Shown in pieces: positions 20,866 to 25,932 of a stretch of 25,932 nucleotides of DNA (position 1 is its first letter; each line of letters starts with the position of its first letter). The notes under the pieces were generated by a model. It saw only the letters and a program-made list of their open reading frames with translations. It ran no database searches and was not told where the DNA came from. Position numbers and translations under genes: made by a program. The stretch lies in the NCBI GenBank assembly GCA_024234955.1, contig JACKNK010000004.1, positions 345,001 through 370,932 of the forward strand, given 5' to 3'. Origin of the DNA: Gammaproteobacteria bacterium (GTDB lineage Bacteria; Pseudomonadota; Gammaproteobacteria; JACKNK01).

Positions 20866-22287
20866 CTACAGGGTAAAGCCAAGCGACAAGGTCAGCGCAT
20901 TTTCGGTGAAATCTGCCGTTGAATCGGTGGAAGACTGAGTTTGGCGCTGGAACGACGCATTCAGAGTCACATCGGAGCGTAGTCGGCGCGACACAGACAC
21001 GCCGACACTCAGAAAGTCATCCTGTCGCGCACTCAATCCAAACTCGCTGGTGCGATACAACGCATTGAGCGACGCGCTCACCGAAGAAGGGAAGGTCATC
21101 CCGAGGCTGCCGTTGAGACTGGTGATTACATCATCAACCTGGGTGCGGCTGCTCTCACGATTGACCTGACTGAAGCCCAGGCCGAACCTGGCTCGGCGAC
21201 TACTCAGCGCATAGTTGGCGTTCCAGGTTGAGGTGATGAACACATCGGTCTGCTCGACCGGCACACCAAAACCGACCAGAAACGTCCCGGTGTCGTCGAA
21301 TATCGGCTGCCCAAGCTGCAGGGAATTGGTCGTTTGCAGGGACTGGTTGTAGTTCATCGAAAAACTGCTGCGCCGCATGGTGTGGTTCAACGCCAGGGAA
21401 TAGGTGCGTGAAAAATATCGGTTTCCCACGCTGGCATTGAGGCTGGTCCTGGGTCCGACCTGCCAGTTTGCGCCCACGTTCCAGATCGACCCCTTGGTCT
21501 GCTCGGCGGATTGGAAATCGTTGTTTTCATACCCGGTCGAAGCGAATACCGACGTCTTGGCACCAACCCGATAATTCAACTGCGCATTGACGTTGCGCTG
21601 AGTCGCATCCGAGGCACCGTCCTTGGAAGCATTGCTGGTCAGTGACCAACCCAGCGTGTTGAAACGGGTGCCACTGGATATACCGATAGCCAGGGATTTA
21701 TTCGCCCCGCCCGGGTTCGTACCGGACTGGTATGTCACCCGGTCATATCCGGCATTCATGTTGACCACGGCGTAGTTGCCGATCCGGAAATCGAATCCCG
21801 GATTCAGGCTGATGGTGCCAACATTGGTGCGGTTGCTGGTCGCCGTGATATTGCTGTTCGACACCGTGCCCTGCTCATCGATGATCTGCTGGCTATGGGT
21901 GACGTGAACGTCAAACTTCAATCGCTCATTCAGCGCATTGACGTTAGCGGTGGCATCAAGCTGATGAAACTGCGAATCGTTGGATGAACCGCGCGCGTAG
22001 CTGATGTCCTGCAAGCGATAGTCCACCGCCAGTTTGAGGTGGCGGCCCACCCCTTTGACACTGACCCCAGGCGTGAGCTGGCGCACCCATTCGGATGAGG
22101 CGCCTCCGGCACCGCTTGCCGTGACGTTATCGGTATAGGTTTCACTCCACCCGGCCGAAAACTTGGTATCGAATTCCGCCCCCAGTGCCGCACCCGGCGT
22201 CAGCAACGCGGATAACGTCCAGACAGGGACCGGGCGCAGTGCAGAGCGCAGGCACCGAATGCCGGGGAGAAGCGATCGAGAAATCAT
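20866..22287 (-). CDS. XrtA-associated outer membrane beta-barrel protein (TIGR03016-like)
   Basis: 473-aa secreted protein. A basic N-terminus and hydrophobic stretch ending ...TPGAALGAEF form a signal peptide with AxA-type cleavage. The rest is built of alternating amphipathic β-strands rich in Ser/Thr/Asn/Tyr and ends in a terminal Phe-x-Leu strand (LSLGFTL), as in outer-membrane barrels. It fits the PEP-CTERM-system outer-membrane protein family and likely forms or lines the polysaccharide exit path. The start is ambiguous: the frame begins with GTG at 22326, but the ATG at 22287 gives a compact signal peptide and was chosen. Neither has a good SD. Confidence 0.87.
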   Translation of the reverse strand: MISRSLLPGIRCLRSALRPVPVWTLSALLTPGAALGAEFDTKFSAGWSETYTDNVTASGAGGASSEWVRQLTPGVSVKGVGRHLKLAVDYRLQDISYARGSSNDSQFHQLDATANVNALNERLKFDVHVTHSQQIIDEQGTVSNSNITATSNRTNVGTISLNPGFDFRIGNYAVVNMNAGYDRVTYQSGTNPGGANKSLAIGISSGTRFNTLGWSLTSNASKDGASDATQRNVNAQLNYRVGAKTSVFASTGYENNDFQSAEQTKGSIWNVGANWQVGPRTSLNASVGNRYFSRTYSLALNHTMRRSSFSMNYNQSLQTTNSLQLGQPIFDDTGTFLVGFGVPVEQTDVFITSTWNANYALSSRRARFGLGFSQVNRESSRTQVDDVITSLNGSLGMTFPSSVSASLNALYRTSEFGLSARQDDFLSVGVSVSRRLRSDVTLNASFQRQTQSSTDSTADFTENALTLSLGFTL

Positions 22288-22368
22288 CGGAATGCGACTA
22301 TCTGATTTGACGGCCAACCCGAGCACACCGAATACGCGCGCTAAGCGTCAACGACGATCGGCGCCGAC

Positions 22369-23628
22369 TCACTGCCCGTAACCGCCATAACCGCCATAGC
22401 CACCGTACCCCCCATAACCGCCATAGCCACCGTAGGAATAACGGTAGTCGTAGTAATACCCACCCCGTTTACTTGGCGATATCTTGTTGAGAATCACGCC
22501 CACTGATTTATTGCCATCGATGACCTTCAACGCCTCTTTGACGACACTTTGCGGGGTGCGATTGGCCTCAATCACGACCACCACCTGAGACATCAGATTG
22601 GCCAGCACCGATGCCTCATTGGTCACGATCAACGGGGGGGAATCGAAAATGATCACCCGGTCGGGATAACGCTCCGCAAGCTCGATGGTGAGCTTGCGCA
22701 TGAAATCACTCGCGAGCAGTTCGACGGAATGGGGATGACGCCGACCGGCTGGAAGCAGTTTCAGCTTGGGGACGTTAGTGGAAAGCAACACATCGGGCAG
22801 TTGGATGTCGTTATTGGTCAAGACATCGATCAGACCGACCTCGGTGCCTATATCGAACAAACGCTCCATCGATGGCTTGGCAACGTCGGCATCGACCAGC
22901 AACGCGGTCTTATCCATCTCCATCGCAATCGACATGGCCAGATTCACTGCGGTAAAGGTCTTGCCTTCACCCGGAACCGCACTGGTCACCATGATCAAGT
23001 TCGGATGCTCAATCGCGAATTCGGCGTTCCCGTGCATGGATTCTTCGATATTCATCAGCAACGGACGCTTTATCAGCCGGTATTCTTCGGCGATTTTGCT
23101 CCGTGGCGCGGTCGGCACCACCATGCCGATCTCGGTCAGACGATCGAGATCGATGTCCACATGCTGACTGCGTCCGGTCGACGGCGGATTCAGCGACCCA
23201 ATGTCTGCGGCGGTTGCACCGATCGCCGGTCCCCGGCCTGCCTGCGCCTGATCGACATGCGGACGACTTGGACGAAATGGGGGTTCCGGCTCCGCTGCCC
23301 TCCCAGGTGCCGCCGACCGTGGCTCACGATCCATCAGTCGCTCGGCCACGCTGCGCGTATCGTTGATCGGCGGTGCCGGAGCGGTTTGCGTCGGCGGCAA
23401 AACGCCCGTTTCAGCCTCTTCAGCCCCGGCTTCAAACGGCGGCGCAGCAGACAGTGGCCCAGGCAAAGAATCGGGCAGCGGCTCCGGCAGCGGTTCGGCA
23501 AAGACATCGGTCAACGCCTCCGCTGAAGACGCCTCGGGCGGCAGTTCCGGACGGGACTTCGCCTCCGTCGGTGCCGCATCGCGGGCTGGGGCTTTTGTCT
23601 TGTCCATCAGGCGTTCGATCAGGCTCAC
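22369..23628 (-). CDS. XrtA-associated BY-kinase (CpsD/CapB-type tyrosine autokinase)
   Basis: 419-aa cytoplasmic tyrosine autokinase that controls polysaccharide chain length with the Wzz-like protein encoded just upstream. Walker A is VPGEGKT (about 218–224), Walker A' LLVDADV (243–249) and Walker B IIFDSPP (326–332). The C-terminus is a Tyr cluster (YYYDYRYSY) followed by a GGY repeat, the presumed autophosphorylation tail. The first ~150 residues are a Pro/Glu/Ala-rich linker that carries two copies of the ERLMD motif (residues 5–9 and 96–100). Its start overlaps the chain-length gene stop by 4 nt. Confidence 0.94.
   Translation of the reverse strand: MSLIERLMDKTKAPARDAAPTEAKSRPELPPEASSAEALTDVFAEPLPEPLPDSLPGPLSAAPPFEAGAEEAETGVLPPTQTAPAPPINDTRSVAERLMDREPRSAAPGRAAEPEPPFRPSRPHVDQAQAGRGPAIGATAADIGSLNPPSTGRSQHVDIDLDRLTEIGMVVPTAPRSKIAEEYRLIKRPLLMNIEESMHGNAEFAIEHPNLIMVTSAVPGEGKTFTAVNLAMSIAMEMDKTALLVDADVAKPSMERLFDIGTEVGLIDVLTNNDIQLPDVLLSTNVPKLKLLPAGRRHPHSVELLASDFMRKLTIELAERYPDRVIIFDSPPLIVTNEASVLANLMSQVVVVIEANRTPQSVVKEALKVIDGNKSVGVILNKISPSKRGGYYYDYRYSYGGYGGYGGYGGYGGYGGYGQ
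22372..22434. repeat. GGY-coding short tandem repeat at the kinase C-terminus
   Basis: Repeated 9-bp units encode Gly-Gly-Tyr, seven tyrosines in a row of units. A 21-bp block is repeated exactly at a 27-bp offset, indicating duplication of three units. The tract is prone to slippage in whole 9-bp steps, which would vary the number of phosphorylatable tyrosines without frameshift. Confidence 0.85.
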
Positions 23629-25301
23629 AGGAAGCGCTCCTTCAAGTCCGCCAGACGACTCGCCATATCGACATCCAGAATCTCCAAAGCCAGCGCACCG
23701 GCGAACACCGACAACAGCGCCGCCGTTGCGATCAGGAACAGGACCAGACTGACCCGCTTGCGGAATTTCTGTCCGGGCGCCGCAACCATGGTCACCGTGC
23801 CCAACACGGGAAAGCCGGTGACATTTTCGATGGCGCGACTGGAATCGAACACCGGTCGCGTCAACGCAAGCGCAAACGACACCGCCACACCGGACAAGGC
23901 GCCACCGATCAGCACCGCGATCAGGAAAGCCAGGCGCGGCGGACCGGATGGCTCCAACGGAACACGCGGTGGATCGATGATCTTGAACTTGACGTTGTCC
24001 GAACTCTGATCGGCTTCCTGCGAGATACGCGCTGACTCAAGGCGAGCAACGAGGGCGTCGTACTGCTTCTTGTTGACCTCGTAATTTCGATTCAGCCGGG
24101 TCATCTCGGCTTCGATCTGGGGCAGCGTATCCACCATGCTCTGCAGTTCCTGGATACGCGCTTCGTAGTCCTGCACGCGGACTCGAACGCTCGCCAGTTC
24201 CGCATCCGCCTCGCCCAGGGCGATGCGCATCTGCTGATACACCGGATTGGTTTCGACGGCATCACTTCCGCTGCCGCCCCCATTGAAAATCATGTTGAAG
24301 TTTTCCGCTTCAGGTTCCGCCCCGGCACCCTGCGCCATCGCCTCGGTATCGACCCCGAGATCTTCGAGCTTCTGCTTCTCCAGTTCCTTGATGGTGCGTT
24401 CGATCGCCATCACATCGGGATGCTTTTCGGTGTACTGGAGCAGCAGCTCATCCTTCTTCAGCAACATCGCCTGGATTCGCTGATCGATCGGACTCAGATC
24501 CGCGACCTTGTCCGCATCCACGCGCGAACGCCGTTGTGTCGGCGCCGTCGCTTTGGAGAGTCCGAAACTCGGCTCCTCACCCTCGATCTGGCGCTCCAGC
24601 TCTTCACGCCGCATTTCCAGCTCGCGCATGCGTAGCCGCGCCCCTTCCAACTGACCGCTCAGGCCTTCCATGCGGCTGTAATAACCGCCACCCTGGCCGG
24701 GCATCATGCCGACATGCTTGCGTTTGAAGTCCTTGAGGCGCTCTTCACCGGCAATCAAACGCTGCTCGTATTCGCGAATCTGTTGCTCCAGGAACTGCTG
24801 CGCGGTGTCGGTGTCCTTGCGCCCGGCTCCGAGCGTGCTTTCGACAAAAATGTTCAACAAAGACTGGACCACGCGTTTTGCCAGTTGCGGCTCGGAATTG
24901 GTGAAACCGATGGTGTAGAGAAACTGCCCACGTGCCGTATCGATGGTGATGTTGGCCGCCAGCTCGTCCAACAGCTTTTCCATCGCCTCCGGCGTCTTCA
25001 CCTGCAAATCCATGTCGGTCATCCGCGCGACCTTTTCCAGATTCGGGCGACTGAGCAAACTGCGCGTCATGAACGACACGCGCTGGGTGACGTCCACATT
25101 CACGGCGATACCGCTGAGCAGCGGTCGCAAGGCCGACTGGGTATCGACGTAGACCCGCGCGCTGGCTTCGTACACATCCGGCAGGCTGAGCACCCCGACC
25201 CAACCGCCCAGGCAGATCACCCAGGCGGTAATCATCCCCGGCCAGCGGAACCGGATGACGCCGTTGATGTAGGAAAATATCTGCGCAATCAGGTCTTGCA
25301 T
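23625..25301 (-). CDS. XrtA-associated polysaccharide chain-length determinant (Wzz-like)
   Basis: 558-aa inner-membrane co-polymerase matching the exosortase-associated chain-length family (TIGR03007). An N-terminal helix (about 22–42) is followed by the Wzz segment VYEASARVYVDTQSALRPLL. A long periplasmic region with several coiled coils (about 165–260, 285–320, 360–440) includes the pre-helix PxxP-like IIDPPRVPLEPSGPPR. A helix follows near 458–480, and one further hydrophobic stretch lies near 520–542. It sets polymer length together with the tyrosine kinase encoded immediately downstream (4-nt overlap). The export lipoprotein gene lies 18 nt upstream. Confidence 0.94.
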   Translation of the reverse strand: MQDLIAQIFSYINGVIRFRWPGMITAWVICLGGWVGVLSLPDVYEASARVYVDTQSALRPLLSGIAVNVDVTQRVSFMTRSLLSRPNLEKVARMTDMDLQVKTPEAMEKLLDELAANITIDTARGQFLYTIGFTNSEPQLAKRVVQSLLNIFVESTLGAGRKDTDTAQQFLEQQIREYEQRLIAGEERLKDFKRKHVGMMPGQGGGYYSRMEGLSGQLEGARLRMRELEMRREELERQIEGEEPSFGLSKATAPTQRRSRVDADKVADLSPIDQRIQAMLLKKDELLLQYTEKHPDVMAIERTIKELEKQKLEDLGVDTEAMAQGAGAEPEAENFNMIFNGGGSGSDAVETNPVYQQMRIALGEADAELASVRVRVQDYEARIQELQSMVDTLPQIEAEMTRLNRNYEVNKKQYDALVARLESARISQEADQSSDNVKFKIIDPPRVPLEPSGPPRLAFLIAVLIGGALSGVAVSFALALTRPVFDSSRAIENVTGFPVLGTVTMVAAPGQKFRKRVSLVLFLIATAALLSVFAGALALEILDVDMASRLADLKERFL

Positions 25302-25319
25302 GAATCAGCTACCGCGTTC

Positions 25320-25932
25320 TCAGAACAAGGCCTCAGGGATGATCAGCACATCACCCGGCAACACCCGCGCATTCGCCTTGATGTCGCCGCGCTTGATCAG
25401 ATCTTCCAGACGGACCACGTATTGCTTTTCCGCATCCTCCTCCCGGCGCACCAGAACCGCCTCGTTGCCGTTTGCAAAGTCGGTGAGACCACCGACCTGG
25501 ATCATCACATCCAGCAAGGTCATGTTTTCCTGGTAGTTCAAGGCGCGCGGCTGGGACGCCTCGCCCAGCACGCGAATCTGGTCCGAGAACGGCCCTGAGA
25601 ACCCGGTCACGATGATCGTCACCACCGGGCTCTTGATATAGGTGGACAGGACTTCCTCGACATCGCGCGCCAATTCGGTGGGCGTTTTGCCGGCTGCCTG
25701 AAGGTCTTCGACCAACGGCGTGGTGATCTTTCCATCCGGCCGGACTGGAACGGAGTTGGACAACTCGCCGTTGCGCCAGACGAAAATCCGCACGTTGTCA
25801 CCTGGCCCGATCCGGTACAACGGTGAAGCGACGTCATTTACGGCGGCGTCGGAATTGAGTTCCGGGTGGTCTGGACCTAGAGAACAGCCCCCCAAGAGCA
25901 GGCCCAGCACGATGGCGAACAACCCACCACGT
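25320..25932 (-). CDS. XrtA-associated polysaccharide export lipoprotein (Wza-like), 5' end cut
   Basis: Outer-membrane polysaccharide export protein of the exosortase-A type (TIGR03027), first of the visible operon. A lipobox LLLGGCS indicates a lipoprotein. The poly-export domain (SPLYRIGPGDNVRIFVWRN, then VRPDGKITTPLV) and one SLBB-type domain (IRVLGEASQPRAL to LPGDVLIIPEALF) follow. The first possible start in the window is a TTG at 25922, but the frame stays open to the edge (RGGLFAIVLG), so the true start is probably outside, with a positively charged signal-peptide N-region missing. It ends 18 nt before the chain-length gene. Confidence 0.92.
   Translation of the reverse strand, partial: RGGLFAIVLGLLLGGCSLGPDHPELNSDAAVNDVASPLYRIGPGDNVRIFVWRNGELSNSVPVRPDGKITTPLVEDLQAAGKTPTELARDVEEVLSTYIKSPVVTIIVTGFSGPFSDQIRVLGEASQPRALNYQENMTLLDVMIQVGGLTDFANGNEAVLVRREEDAEKQYVVRLEDLIKRGDIKANARVLPGDVLIIPEALF

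Overview
The window looks like chromosomal DNA from a gammaproteobacterium with fairly high GC. The housekeeping blocks point that way: argC–DUF6776–bactofilin–erpA, rppH–ptsP, and an M23 peptidase next to erpA are arrangements I recall from Pseudomonas, Chromatiales and relatives. An exosortase A (XrtA/PEP-CTERM type) exopolysaccharide locus fits a Chromatiales/Ectothiorhodospiraceae-like or other environmental biofilm-forming lineage, but the genus cannot be fixed from sequence alone. I see no insertion sequence, prophage, tRNA, rRNA or CRISPR array.

Left part (1–3.5 kb): the 3' part of a MepM-like M23 endopeptidase on + converges on a minus-strand block, argC > DUF6776 membrane/coiled-coil protein > bactofilin > erpA. 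A perfect palindromic terminator lies between the two.

Middle (3.5–11.5 kb): the argC upstream region holds a strong candidate for an unannotated small RNA on the minus strand (about 3588–3682), with an rRNA-like promoter, a closing stem, two CUCCU motifs and a UUCG-loop terminator. Then come a DUF4126 membrane protein (+); a minus-strand operon rppH > ptsP > DsbD_2/TauE-SafE-like membrane protein > SCO-family copper/thiol protein; a HAD-IB phosphatase (+); an orphan ParA ATPase (-); and thyA (+). The parA–thyA divergent region has two tight hairpins, one of them a plus-strand terminator with no plus-strand gene immediately before it, and a thrice-repeated GTTACA motif.

Right part (11.5–25.9 kb, all minus): an XrtA-type exopolysaccharide operon. 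In transcription order it encodes an outer-membrane export lipoprotein (cut by the window edge), a Wzz-like chain-length protein, a BY-type tyrosine kinase, a TIGR03016-like outer membrane protein, an ExeA-like AAA ATPase, a DUF3473 polysaccharide deacetylase, a FemAB-like GNAT protein, an exosortase A–EpsI fusion, an asparagine-synthase-like amidotransferase, an O-antigen-ligase/Wzy-like protein and a second NodB deacetylase. Many junctions are 4-nt ATGA overlaps or 3-nt gaps, so co-expression is likely. Together they would polymerise, modify (deacetylate, amidate) and export a polysaccharide, while XrtA processes and anchors PEP-CTERM proteins. No glycosyltransferase and no PEP-CTERM substrate is encoded in the window; these must lie beyond the right edge or elsewhere.
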